In this document: piece after piece, positions 46,401 to 50,949 of the stretch
Position numbering within the stretch: position 1 is the first letter of the stretch
How the letters are laid out: every line of letters begins with the position of its first letter
NCBI GenBank assembly: GCA_035048485.1
Contig: CM068587.1
Span: 56,412,788-56,476,787 of the forward strand
Direction of reading: 5' to 3'
DNA: 64,000 nt
Source: Pteria penguin
Lineage: Eukaryota > Mollusca > Bivalvia > Pterioida > Pteriidae
The notes under the pieces: model-generated
Database searches by the model: none
Told to the model about the DNA's origin: nothing
The model's input: only the letters and a program-made list of their open reading frames with translations
Made by a program: the position numbers and the translations under genes

Positions 46401-47342
46401 AAATAAGCAGTTTCATCTTACCTTCTCAGTAGAACGTGAGGAGAAATCACTAATAAAATCATTCATGTCAATGATTTTTAAATTTAAGAAATAAGAGGTA
46501 TATTTCATTCAGATTGATTGCCCACCCTACGATATTAAATTCTTCTGTAGGCTATTATCATTGTTTTCATTTCTTGTCATAATTCCAAAGTGCAATATTT
46601 TGAATCATCCAAAGTGTGCCAATCACCGTAAATATTTTATTGTGTCAATCATATTGAAAATATTCTCTAACCGAATACTGGAACTTTCGGTCCAAATAAA
46701 AGTATGTGTGATATCACATGGTTTGTCCGGCTCTTTTCAAATTCAGTGCAGACAACTGATAAAGTGTATCATGGTCAATGCTCTGTATTTGCTCGAGGCA
46801 TTATGGCAAATACGTAGTTATACTACCGTACATGTATTTATTTAGTAATAAGCAACAGTAGCATCTGTGAAGTAGGTATTGAATGCAGAATTCCTGTCGT
46901 TAAACTAAGTTTAAAACAATTGTATAGGAACATTGTGTTGGAATACGTGTAGATGAGTTTAAAGTAAAATGCTCATTCTAAATAATGTGTAAATGCAAGT
47001 AAGTGAAAAGCGCCAAATGGTTCTCCCGTCAGAGTTATAGCGAGAGGTAATTTATTAGGAATGGTGGGCATATGTAGATTAGATCTTTTGGAAAACATAA
47101 AAGTAAAATCATTGTTGTCGAAATGTAAGCAGCCCCTGTTGACTGGACATATCTGCAGGTTTGTATATCAGTTTCTATGAAATTGTGTATGTTATTTTTA
47201 TTCAATTTAACATTTTTCTTTTTAGCTTGGAGATTTGCAAAGCAGTTTTAATGCAGCTAAAAGGGCAGTTGACGCTTTTCCTAACCACGTGGATTCCAAG
47301 GAACTCTTGAAACAATTACGTCATCATTTTTCACTTTTGTGA
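6080..47342 (+). CDS. TTC8: Tetratricopeptide repeat protein 8 / Bardet-Biedl syndrome 8 protein, complete coding region in 11 exons
   Basis: join(6080-6181, 10790-10971, 12091-12250, 12472-12606, 13181-13266, 14043-14241, 14557-14696, 24675-24846, 25337-25459, 41399-41482, 47226-47342). The joined exons are 1,500 nt, giving 499 residues and TGA. All introns are GT-AG and all phases match. Landmarks shared with vertebrate TTC8 include YDQ-AAW, SMLSTPDGPFINLARLN, ALFEYIFHHENDV, FKDWWWKVQ, NNLGLCCFYSQQYDMTLT and QLRHHFSLL at the C-terminus. Residues 1-45 form a helical hairpin, 50-150 a less ordered RPGT-rich stretch, and about 190-490 a TPR superhelix. TTC8 is a BBSome subunit that carries membrane cargo into and out of cilia. 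The length is close to the human protein without its 10-residue exon 2A. Introns 7 (9,978 bp) and 9 (15,939 bp) are swollen by minisatellites and transposons. UTRs are not resolved. Confidence 0.95.
6182..6229 (+). other. TTC8 intron 1, 5' end
   Basis: A 48-bp host remnant between the exon 1 donor and the target duplication of the Mutator-like element. Confidence 0.7.
6815..8152 (+). pseudogene. Mutator-like transposase, C-terminal two thirds, broken
   Basis: Pieces in order: QLFTINAFVKGG (about 6838-6875), then in another frame FPLMFVMMSRKTKEDY (6892-6939), then after an AT-rich gap HLQTAVGPFNVK (about 7253-7290). A long open piece follows (7294-7646), from ADFEKALWQALRDLLPGIP through GCVFHFNQAVWKRTQELGL, MALPFLPPRHIAPAF and FPVETWSVYR. 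The last piece is 7900-8152, GWHTRLNQKSGG to the end LYGFVV. The aspartate in ADFEKA and the H..QA.W pattern are typical of the MULE transposase domain. The first catalytic region is missing or unrecognisable. The gap at 7647-7900 may be an intron (acceptor-like tctacag at 7895-7901), but phases do not join cleanly, so this copy is not functional. Confidence 0.75.
8394..8553. mobile_element. Short MITE with G-rich core, nested in the MULE
   Basis: The left end CATGCGCGGATCCAGA and the right end, reverse-complemented CATGCGCGGATACAGA, are inverted repeats (15 of 16). CCTGT is duplicated on both sides (8389-8393 and 8554-8558). The interior has G and C runs of 7-9. It encodes nothing. It inserted after the MULE, downstream of the transposase remnant. 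Confidence 0.75.
8934..10789 (+). other. TTC8 intron 1, 3' part
   Basis: Host intron after the MULE. Apart from the inverted motif cluster at 9031-9225 I see only low-complexity AT-rich sequence and a small hairpin near 9967-10022 (ACTGGCAT ... ATGCCAGT). No counterpart of the vertebrate 30-bp exon 2A was found. Confidence 0.5.
9031..9225. repeat. Cluster of inverted ATACTGG / CCAGTAT motifs
   Basis: ATACTGG and its complement CCAGTAT or near variants recur about ten times in both orientations, e.g. GATACTGGTGTACCAGTATT at 9033-9052. This can form several hairpins. It could be the remains of a foldback element. Confidence 0.6.
10790..10971 (+). CDS. TTC8: TTC8 exon 2 (residues 35-95)
   Basis: Acceptor ttgtag/GCA at 10789/10790. 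It encodes AAWTLKTRALTGQVYVDEVD, then DEEGIAEMV and RPGTSLKQPG. Ends in phase 2 (AG/gtaaaa). It matches the TTC8 segment AAW to SQAVR and joins directly to exon 1 in phase 0. Confidence 0.93.
10972..12090 (+). other. TTC8 intron 2
   Basis: A 1,119-bp intron. It holds one coding relic (11306-11501) and otherwise AT-rich sequence. Confidence 0.6.
11306..11501 (+). pseudogene. Possible pogo/Tigger-type transposase C-terminal relic
   Basis: An uninterrupted frame ends with TVPVTHDELKDVMATIRQFF, then EESDDFSQFYQMEN and a stop. An acidic tail with a final two-helix segment of this sort closes Tigger/pogo DDE transposases. The match is short, no ends were found and the DDE core is missing, so this could be another protein tail. 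Confidence 0.35.
12091..12250 (+). CDS. TTC8: TTC8 exon 3 (residues 95-148)
   Basis: Acceptor ttcttacag/ACCAATG completes the split Arg codon, then encodes PMSQSGRPVSGFVRPGTQGG and RTAHTARPVTSASGRYVRLG. Ends phase 0 at ACA/gtatgt. This is the Pro/Gly/Thr-rich linker characteristic of TTC8. Confidence 0.93.
12472..12606 (+). CDS. TTC8: TTC8 exon 4 (residues 149-193)
   Basis: Acceptor ttttttttag/GCATCC. Encodes ASMLSTPDGPFINLARLNFA and ALFEYIFHHENDVRN, one of the most conserved parts of TTC8. Ends phase 0 at AAT/gtgagt. Intron 3 before it is only 221 bp. Confidence 0.94.
12607..13180 (+). other. TTC8 intron 4
   Basis: 574 bp, AT-rich. I see no repeat or coding feature. Confidence 0.6.
13181..13266 (+). 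CDS. TTC8: TTC8 exon 5 (residues 194-222)
   Basis: Acceptor atctcag/GCCTTA. Encodes ALELAALATEAVQFKDWWWK and VQLAKCYF. Ends phase 2 at AG/gtacga. The DWWWKVQ motif is diagnostic for TTC8. Confidence 0.94.
13267..14042 (+). other. TTC8 intron 5
   Basis: 776 bp, AT-rich, no recognisable element. Confidence 0.6.
14043..14241 (+). CDS. TTC8: TTC8 exon 6 (residues 222-288)
   Basis: Acceptor gtttgtag/ATTAGG. Encodes RLGMYRDAERQLKSALKQQE, then LDQPLTAVEVYKQGLEKF and GIARIYE, which are TPR helices. Ends phase 0 at GAG/gtgaat. Confidence 0.94.
14271..14346. repeat. 25-bp tandem repeat, 3 copies, in TTC8 intron 6
   Basis: CTGATGAGCTGGAA starts at 14274, 14299 and 14324, each unit separated by an A-rich spacer. 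It lies about 30 bp after the exon 6 donor in a 315-bp intron. Confidence 0.9.
14557..14696 (+). CDS. TTC8: TTC8 exon 7 (residues 289-335)
   Basis: Acceptor tttcag/GGTATG. Encodes GMNDLENAIKFYKEVLNFDS, then HVEAIACIATHHFY and DQPEVALKFY. Ends phase 2 at CG/gtaagt, splitting an Arg codon that exon 8 completes almost 10 kb downstream. Confidence 0.93.
14776..14882 (-). mobile_element. SINE family 1, truncated 3' part (copy e)
   Basis: Reads as the tail and part of the core of the tRNA-derived SINE found at 17005, in the same orientation: TGTTTTATGCCACTCA, a degraded ATGG.GG.GGCATCTGCCTG stretch, and GACCCACCTGAA. The tRNA head is lacking. The 89-bp tandem array starts just downstream. Confidence 0.6.
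14889..16608. repeat. 89-bp minisatellite, about 19 copies, in TTC8 intron 7
   Basis: The period is 89 bp, marked by GGAGACAG and CTCATGTCATGGAATAGA in each unit. Each unit contains a pyrimidine-rich run, CCTCCCTACCTGTCTGTCCA, followed by TTAG, and a TCTAAGGT motif about 30 bp before it. Because 89 is not a multiple of 3, short ORFs of about 61 codons restart in every unit; they are artefacts. Confidence 0.95.
16609..16990 (+). other. TTC8 intron 7, plain segment
   Basis: No recognisable feature between the 89-bp array and the SINE. Confidence 0.5.
17005..17273 (-). mobile_element. tRNA-derived SINE, family 1 (copy a)
   Basis: Antisense to TTC8. Reverse-complemented it starts with a tRNA-like head holding a TGGCCTAGTGG A box, a CTCATGA anticodon-like loop in a 5-bp stem (CAT, Met-like) and a GGTTCGACTCC B box. 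A unique core follows, then an (ATCA)n tail. It is flanked by a perfect 14-bp duplication, TCATTTTGACTTGG (16991-17004 and 17274-17287). Confidence 0.92.
17288..18074 (+). other. TTC8 intron 7, plain segment
   Basis: AT-rich, no recognisable feature. Confidence 0.5.
18081..18220. mobile_element. hAT-like MITE, 140 bp (copy A)
   Basis: Starts CAGTGGCAGATTTAG and ends so that its reverse complement reads CAGTGACGGATCCAG. AAATTT flanks both sides (18075-18080 and 18221-18226). CAGNG termini suggest hAT, although 5-6 bp duplications are shorter than the usual 8. A second copy in opposite orientation is at 53882. Confidence 0.75.
18279..18330 (+). repeat. Interstitial telomeric repeat (TTAGGG)n
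   Basis: Eight TTAGGG units with one extra G in the middle. This is the metazoan/molluscan telomere hexamer at an internal site. Shorter pieces occur near 32234 (complement), 44445, 45229 and 59937. Confidence 0.9.
18331..19560 (+). other. TTC8 intron 7, plain segment
   Basis: I see no gene, clear repeat or inverted end in this stretch. Confidence 0.4.
19540..19740 (+). repeat. Degenerate copy of the Helentron-like core repeat
   Basis: A GTCTGTCT run is followed by GTCCGGACTTTTTTTTGC, a TGAAAT..GG.ATGTAGCTTT stretch, and GTTACGGCCCATGG. The same word order is found in the three internal repeats at 38255-39230 (CCGGACTTTTTTTTGCCGTC, GAAATTTGGTATATAGCTTT, ATGGCCCTTGGA). No ends were found. 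Confidence 0.5.
20394..20662 (+). mobile_element. tRNA-derived SINE, family 1 (copy b)
   Basis: Sense orientation and 269 bp, the same length as copy a. The head AGCTGGTGTGACTCAGTGGA and a B-box-like GGGTTCAACCCCC are followed by the core and an (ATCA)n tail. Flanked by an 11-bp duplication, ATATACATGTA (20383-20393 and 20663-20673). It is more diverged than copy a. Confidence 0.88.
20674..21610 (+). other. TTC8 intron 7, plain segment
   Basis: AT-rich, no recognisable feature. Confidence 0.5.
21611..22411. repeat. About 41/44-bp composite minisatellite in TTC8 intron 7
   Basis: Units share TTGCTCCAGGTATCCTGTAC and TGCGTACTGC, joined by one of two linkers (TTTGTGTTGTG or TTTTGGTTGGTCTG). 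Some units lack the GCGTACTGC part, giving shorter variants. Open frames of up to 289 codons on both strands result from stop-free units and are not genes. Confidence 0.93.
22412..23265 (+). other. TTC8 intron 7, with GT microsatellite
   Basis: Contains an interrupted (GT)n/(GTGG) run at about 22515-22549. Two diverged copies of a roughly 70-bp word (TCTTACTC.A.TACATTGGA) occur near 22922 and 22996. Otherwise plain. Confidence 0.6.
23270..23442. repeat. 46-bp tandem repeat, about 3.6 copies
   Basis: CTGTCCAAATGCTAGCGAGA recurs with a 46-47 bp period. The first two units are identical and later ones are diverged. Confidence 0.9.
23590..24290. repeat. About 29-bp satellite interrupted by a MITE
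   Basis: Units of the form GCTTATAGCAAGGGCACTGG plus ACAAA recur with strong divergence on both sides of 23761-24206. Both flanks of the MITE end in the unit's AGCA, so the insertion went into this satellite. Confidence 0.7.
23761..24206. mobile_element. MITE, 446 bp, 18-bp TIRs, 4-bp target duplication (copy 2)
   Basis: Ends GGTCGAAGCAGAGTAATT and, reverse-complemented, GGTCAACGCATAGTAATT (15 of 18). AGCA flanks both sides (23757-23760 and 24207-24210). It aligns with copy 1 (4158-4596) from end to end in the same orientation, including the shared CAGACCCTCCTC and CAGCCAATCACGGCTCTC stretches. Confidence 0.88.
24594..24655 (+). repeat. (TTTA)n microsatellite next to TTC8 exon 8 acceptor
   Basis: About 13 TTTA units with two interruptions, ending roughly 20 bp before the exon 8 splice acceptor at 24674/24675. 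Confidence 0.9.
24675..24846 (+). CDS. TTC8: TTC8 exon 8 (residues 335-392)
   Basis: Acceptor tgtttcag/ACGATT completes the split Arg codon. Encodes RLLQMGVYNGELFNNLGLCC, then FYSQQYDMTLTCFERALSLA and DVWFNIGHVAL. Ends phase 0 at TTG/gtaagt. These are the best-conserved TPRs of TTC8. Confidence 0.95.
24847..25336 (+). other. TTC8 intron 8
   Basis: 490 bp with no recognisable feature. Confidence 0.6.
25337..25459 (+). CDS. TTC8: TTC8 exon 9 (residues 393-433)
   Basis: Acceptor ttttttcag/GGCATA. Encodes GIGDMTLAYQCFRLTLANNN, then DHAEAYNNLGVLELRKGNIE. Ends phase 0 at ATG/gtaagt. The 60-bp array begins only about 45 bp downstream. Confidence 0.95.
25504..27530. repeat. 60-bp minisatellite, about 34 copies, in TTC8 intron 9
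   Basis: Units such as TAGTACACACTACGTCATTA plus CTGAGTATCGCATAGATAGG and TCGTAAAGTGAGCGCATGAC repeat with an exact 60-bp period. A 2-bp insertion near 26091 shifts the register once. A marked variant (TGCGTCATTACAGAGTATTA, ending AGCACATTAC) recurs at about 26110, 26710 and 27250. The minus-strand ORFs of 180 and 492 codons arise because 60 is a multiple of 3 and the unit lacks a stop; they are not genes. Confidence 0.97.
27531..30690 (+). other. TTC8 intron 9, plain segment
   Basis: About 3.2 kb of AT-rich sequence. I see no coding homology, clear element ends or tandem repeat. Confidence 0.45.
30697..31640. repeat. 30-bp minisatellite, about 31 copies, in TTC8 intron 9
   Basis: The unit is ACCACCTCATATGACTACGG plus TTATGCCGTT. 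Scattered variants include ATACCGTT and an AATTTCATATGAC form that recurs at about 31130 and 31348, suggesting block duplication of about 220 bp. Open frames in it are repeat artefacts. Confidence 0.95.
31641..34510 (+). other. TTC8 intron 9, plain segment
   Basis: Mostly featureless. A single stray unit of the 44-bp array type (GATGCTTACTCCTCCATGGC) is at 31682. A short telomere-like CCCTAACCCTAACCCTGA is near 32232. Confidence 0.5.
34515..35345. repeat. 44-bp minisatellite, about 19 copies, in TTC8 intron 9
   Basis: The unit is CTGGTTTCCAGATACTTAGT plus CCTCCTTGGCACCTAGTCTCAC. The period is exactly 44 bp in the centre (34740-34870), where units are nearly identical, and they are more diverged at both edges. 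Confidence 0.93.
35346..38142 (+). other. TTC8 intron 9, plain segment
   Basis: No gene recognised. A 34-bp direct duplication containing GGGGTCAA.GAGACTCTTACAGG lies at about 37540-37605. Confidence 0.45.
38156..39604 (-). mobile_element. tRNA-derived SINE, family 2 (copy a), split by a later insertion
   Basis: Antisense. The tail half is 38156 to about 38195 and the head half is about 39475-39604. Together they match the 170-bp copy at 62215-62384 from end to end, with the middle missing. The outer flanks TTGTTGCACTTCG (38143-38155) and TTGTTGTACTTGG (39605-39617) match 11 of 13, as expected of one insertion. The head contains a GGTTCGATTCC B box. Confidence 0.88.
38196..39474. mobile_element. 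Helentron/HINE-like non-autonomous element with internal tandem repeats, about 1.28 kb
   Basis: Inserted in the SINE above at a T-rich site with no clear duplication. TACGCCCGTC lies near the left end (38200-38209) and its inverse GACGGGCGTA near the right end (39440-39449). The left one forms a hairpin with GACGGG at 38214-38219. The body is three repeats of about 333 bp starting at 38255, 38589 and 38920, each with CCGGACTTTTTTTGCCGTCT and a G run (13 G at 38560-38572). Subterminal inverted repeats, one terminal hairpin, an internal array and insertion in T-rich DNA fit Helentron-related elements such as bivalve pearl elements. The class is an inference. Confidence 0.6.
39618..40104 (+). 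other. TTC8 intron 9, plain segment
   Basis: No recognisable feature. Confidence 0.5.
40105..41170. repeat. 40-bp minisatellite, about 19 copies, interrupted by a SINE
   Basis: The unit is GTTGCTTCCCTTCATACGAC plus TATCAAAATGCTACAGGCAC. About one unit lies left of the SINE (40105-40160) and about 18 right of it (40425-41170). The last unit ends some 230 bp before TTC8 exon 10. Confidence 0.93.
40161..40424 (+). mobile_element. tRNA-derived SINE, family 1 (copy c)
   Basis: The head CCGGTGTAGCCAAGTGGATG and a GGTTCGACTCC B box are followed by the family core and an (ATCA)n tail of about 8 units. CCTTCATA is present on both sides (40153-40160 and 40425-40432); since this is also part of the host minisatellite unit, it supports insertion into the array. 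Confidence 0.88.
41291..41413 (+). repeat. 60-bp tandem duplication of the TTC8 exon 10 splice acceptor
   Basis: Unit 1 (41291-41350) and unit 2 (41351 to about 41413) both run from ATGAAGTACTTTT-like sequence through a pyrimidine tract to GCAGGCACGGGCATTTTTC. Unit 2 contains the real exon 10 start and unit 1 is a duplicate carrying a decoy acceptor (AG at 41332-41333). Confidence 0.9.
41399..41482 (+). CDS. TTC8: TTC8 exon 10 (residues 434-461)
   Basis: Acceptor attttgcag/GCACGG. Encodes ARAFFQAAVIIAPHMHEPHY and NWAALADQ. Ends phase 0 at CAG/gtaggt. Vertebrate TTC8 has APHM.EPH at the same place. The decoy acceptor upstream would read ARAFF then a stop. Confidence 0.94.
41483..42837 (+). 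other. TTC8 intron 10, 5' part
   Basis: Two weak tRNA-like signals: a TGGTCCAGTTG A-box match at 41544 with GGATCAATCCC at about 41595, and a GGTTCGAACCC B-box match at about 42733. They may be old SINE fragments of other families, but no ends or copies are seen. Confidence 0.35.
42838..43150. repeat. 42-bp tandem repeat, about 7 diverged copies
   Basis: The unit is ACCAGTAAATCATACGTACC plus CACCCGAAAATACGCAACATGA. The two central units are nearly identical and the rest are eroded. Confidence 0.85.
43151..44045 (+). other. TTC8 intron 10, plain segment
   Basis: No supported feature. Confidence 0.45.
44046..44539. mobile_element. Foldback-type MITE, 494 bp, with internal palindromes
   Basis: The left end ACGGAAGTATAAAAGGGACA and the right end, reverse-complemented ACGGAAGTATGGAAGGGACA, are inverted repeats that continue to 23 bp with 2 mismatches. 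Inside, 44097-44235 is built of alternating ATCTCGTG and GTCGTG words, including a perfect 18-bp inverted repeat (44152-44169 against 44173-44190) with a 3-nt loop. More of the same motif is at 44468. A target duplication is not clear. Confidence 0.75.
44540..47225 (+). other. TTC8 intron 10, 3' part
   Basis: About 2.7 kb, AT-rich, no recognisable coding or element structure. Confidence 0.45.
47226..47342 (+). CDS. TTC8: TTC8 exon 11, terminal (residues 462-499 and stop)
   Basis: Acceptor ttctttttag/CTTGGA. Encodes LGDLQSSFNAAKRAVDAFPN, then HVDSKELLKQLRHHFSLL and TGA at 47340-47342. The vertebrate protein ends in the same HLIKQLRQHF-type helix. An ATTAAA lies just after the stop, but the polyadenylation site is not determined. 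Confidence 0.95.
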   Translation, partial: LGDLQSSFNAAKRAVDAFPNHVDSKELLKQLRHHFSLL

Positions 47343-48251
47343 TTCATTAAATGTGCAATGACCTTAGCTTTAAGAATTAGTTGTATTTTTGTATTATTTT
47401 TTTTCACTGATGGCCTGTGATAATATTGACTTTTATTTAGTTATACATTTAAAGTGAATTTGTTTGTTTCTAAAATATCTTAATTAAACCAGTTGTATTT
47501 ACATATACATGTATATGTAAATCAGAGTATTCAATGTTTTTATACAGTTTAACACAGATATATAAGTTCATGTAGCGATTAAAGATCTTGCAGGTGGTCA
47601 GGGTTTGATTTCCGGATTGTGCTATATTGTTTAGGAATGATAACCTTATGTGTCTATGTCATGTTATGTCATGTCATGGTATGTCATGTCATGTGATGGT
47701 ATGTGGGAGTGTTTGGAATTTCACTAAATACTATTTAAAGGGGAAAACCGCAAGTTAATACAGCAAATACACAATATACCTTGGTTTAAACAATATTTAT
47801 TTAGAAAATTGCATGAATTATATAACATAACACATATATATAGGATTGAGCAACAAGTCTTGGACTTATATAAAGCTCTCTCCTGAAATCAAACATGAAA
47901 TTACTAGTATATATAATTGGCCAACATTATATATAATACAAATACATAAATGAAAATTCAGGAGTATTAATTTCATGCTTACATTTATCATCTCGTTTAA
48001 ACCTTATAAATAACAATAAGGGGAAAACGAAAGCAGGAAAAAGAAAAAGGGACAAAAGAAAGCAGAAAAAAAATATAGGAAAAGGGTACAGGCTGAAGGT
48101 AGTGGATGCTAATCACATGAGAAATGAGAAATTCAATCTCTATTTACCGGATTTTATTTAAGTGGAAAAAAGGCCCTGATATTAAATGAATGATATTGAT
48201 AAAAGAGTGGGAAGTTGACAAGTTTCGTGTGATCATGTCTGTAAGATTTAC
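47343..48251 (+). other. Region downstream of TTC8
   Basis: Probably contains the TTC8 3' UTR. A short ATGTCATGTCATG-like run is at 47655-47700. No other feature. Confidence 0.5.
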
Positions 48252-48600
48252 TTAATAGAATCTATTACTATTGATAATGAAATTTTGTACTTGAGCAACT
48301 ATCTCTCCATTTACATCATCATCATACAGGGGACAACCTGATAACAAGATATTTATGTTTATTTGAACTGATAATGTATTGATAGTTCTATTACGTAATT
48401 CACTATGGTTAGTACATTCCAAAAAGAAATGATTTGCCGTTTCCGGGAGACCACAAACACAGTTGTCATCATCACGTAGATGATTTTTGTACAGATAATA
48501 TACCTTGCAATGCGATATATGTTTTTCTGTGTATATGTGTACATGCACCTCAGATGTAAATTCATGGTCTCTGATTTTTAACTTTTAAATTTTATAAGAG
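48252..48600 (-). pseudogene. 3'-end fragment of a CR1/Jockey-like LINE reverse transcriptase
   Basis: The minus-strand frame contains NHLRDDDNCVCGLPETANHF then FLECTNHSELRN. The C-x-CG..ET..H.F.EC pattern closes the ORF2 of many Jockey/CR1-type LINEs. It ends with a stop at 48252. Upstream the frame degenerates. It is unrelated to the Tx1-like element at the left edge. Confidence 0.65.
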
Positions 48601-49805
48601 CACTGCGCCGTAAACTATGATGTAACTTCACATTGAAATCAGCAAGGGAACATAAAACACAATGGTGACTTGGAAGTGAAATACGTGCCCAGTGTGAGAA
48701 TCAATACATCATTTAATAACGTATGCATAATTTACTGCAACAGTTGGTAGAAATGATGATCCGTTAGAGGGCGACTGTCGCTTATGCCATTGCTTACGAC
48801 CGTGCTCTTTATCATTGCTTTGGTTTTCAAGCATGACACTATACAGCTTATTGTGGATCTCTTAGTTATGATTTGATCTTCTGTTATCTTCATCTTCTGT
48901 CAATCATTGTAAATTTTATGGTCTTTAAAATCTTATTTTCACACTATAGACCATACATTTTGAGGCGACCTAGATCGCATTTGCAAATTGTCTTCTGTAT
49001 TGTAAACAGGATCCAATTTTATGATGTGTAGAGTATGTATTTATGTTGTATGAGTTTAAAACAGAAATGTACTAGAGGGAGGGTGTCGTATATTGAATCT
49101 GCACATAAAAATTGTTGACGTATGCTATGTTTTTTCCGTCCAATATATTTTGTGTATATTATAAATACAATTAAAATATGAAATAATGTAGACTATTGTT
49201 GTCATGAAATATGGTTAAAAAGATGTATGCCAATCGTGTCATACTATCGAGTTTTTCGATTTAAAAAGAAATCAGCACTGGTTAAGCGCGTAGCTCAATG
49301 TGTATGCTTTCTGGATTTGAACTACGCACGGGCCATTTTTTACAATGGTAAATTCCAGTTTCCTTTTTATTTCGACATGACTAACATTCACATCTGTAAG
49401 AACAATCCGGCTTTAATACGAGAAACAGATGTGTCTCCGTGAAAATCAGTTGCAAAGTTATCCAGTCCATTGGGCTTTAGCGATATTGATATTCAACAAT
49501 GAAGTACAGTTGTAGATGTTATATGAATTGAGATTTCAAAGTAAAAATGAAAGTTTATTGAAAAAATATCAATCCCAGTCAGCTGACTAAACGAACTGGA
49601 AGACGAGAGATCCTGCACAAATGTGCAACCTCCCCCCCTTATTTCGGTAGAAAGGGAAAATACATATATTGATGTACGTCTATGGATAGACGTTTTAATT
49701 CCCATAATAAGTGTACTTATAATAATTGTGTATTGATCAAGACGGCATCAATATATTGTAATAGCTGTAGCTAGATACTTCTCTGCACAAATGTTTTGTT
49801 CGTTG
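48601..49805 (+). other. Intergenic, plain segment
   Basis: No supported feature before the (TA)n tract at 49806-49825. Confidence 0.45.
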
Positions 49806-49893
49806 ATATATATATATATATATATCGGGTAAATTCCTTCACTTTCCGCGGCCGTGTTGTCATGCATGCGATTAGCTAATGATTGGCTATTAA

Positions 49894-50082
49894 AGCTCCA
49901 TTTTTGTGGAGCTCGGGTAGCTCAGTCGGTTAGAGGGTCGGATGCATGACAGCTAGGTGATTCGGTACCATAGGTCGTGGGTTCGAGTCCCAGACGGGGA
50001 ACGAATATAAGTGAAATATAGGGTGCCTTGTTAACTGTAGTGTCTGTGTGCTTTATATGTTTGTCTAATTTGTCTTTATTTT
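49894..50082 (+). ncRNA. tRNA-like pol III unit 1 (candidate)
   Basis: A box TAGCTCAGTCGG at 49918-49929 and B box GGTTCGAGTCC at 49980-49990, 62 bp apart start to start. A hairpin precedes the A box (49894-49913). The first TTTT after the B box is at 50079-50082. The acceptor and anticodon stems of a real tRNA do not form, so this is a tRNA relic or SINE head. Transcription is a prediction. Confidence 0.5.
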
Positions 50083-50279
50083 CTACAGGTATTTCTTCGG
50101 AGATCCAAGGTCCATAGTATTCCCAGGTGTTTCACTGATTCTATTTGTGCTTTATATGTTTATTTCTCTTTCAGTGATGTATCCTCTTAGGGGATCCGCC
50201 TGCGTTTACGTCGGGTAAATTCCTTCACTTTCCGCGGCCGTGTTGTCATGCATGCGATTAGCTAATGATTGGCTATTAA

Positions 50280-50468
50280 AGCTCCATTTTTGTGGAGCTC
50301 GGGTAGCTCAGTCGGTTAGAGGGTCGGATGCATGACAGCTAGGTGATTGGGTACCATAGGTCGTGGGTTCGAGTCCCAGACGGGGAACGAATATAAGTGA
50401 AATATAGGGTGCCTTGTTAACTGTAATGTCTGTGTGCTTTATATGTTTGTCTAATTTGTCTTTATTTT
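50280..50468 (+). ncRNA. tRNA-like pol III unit 2 (candidate)
   Basis: Same as unit 1, displaced by 386 bp, with intact A and B boxes. Differences include GATTGGG for GATTCGG between the boxes. Confidence 0.5.
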
Positions 50469-50665
50469 CTACAGGTATTTCTTCGGAGATCCAAGGTCCA
50501 TAGTATTCCCAGGTGTTTCACTGATTCTATTTGTGCTATATATGTTTATTTCTCTTTCAGTGATGTATCCTCTTAGGGGATCCGCCTGCGTTTACGTCGG
50601 GTAAATTCCTTCACTTTCCGCGGCCGTGTTGTCATGCATGCGATTAGCTAATGATTGGCTATTAA

Positions 50666-50854
50666 AGCTCCATTTTTGTGGAGCTCGGGTAGCTCAGTCG
50701 GTTAGAGGGTCGGATGCATGACAGCTAGGTGATTCGGTACCGTAGGTCGTGGGTTCGAGTCCCAGACGGGGAACGAATATAAGTGAAATATAGGGTGCCT
50801 TGTTAACTGTAGTGTCTGTGTGCTTTATATGTTTGTCTAATTTGTCTTTATTTT
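50666..50854 (+). ncRNA. tRNA-like pol III unit 3 (candidate)
   Basis: Same as unit 1, displaced by 772 bp, with both boxes intact and ACCGTAGG for ACCATAGG between them. Confidence 0.5.
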
Positions 50855-50949
50855 CTACAGGTATTTCTTCGGAGATCCAAGGTCCATAGTACTCCCAGGT
50901 GTTTCACTGATTCTATTTGTGCTTTATATATATATATATATATATAAAC

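Larger units (their letters stand above)
49826..50932. repeat. Three 386-bp tandem units with tRNA-like pol III promoters, flanked by (TA)n
   Basis: Units start at 49826, 50212 and 50598 (exact 386-bp period); the third is cut short at TGTGCTTTATA. (TA)n lies at 49806-49825 and again from about 50927. Only a handful of base differences separate the three, so they are about 98-99% identical. Each unit has a 7-bp hairpin (AGCTCCA ... TGGAGCT), a perfect A box, a perfect B box, and a TTTT about 90 bp past the B box. Confidence 0.92.

Noticed and set aside
49918..49990. A functional tRNA gene
   Set aside because: The A and B boxes are perfect, but the acceptor and anticodon stems do not pair and the spacing is too long. 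It is kept as a tRNA-like pol III unit.
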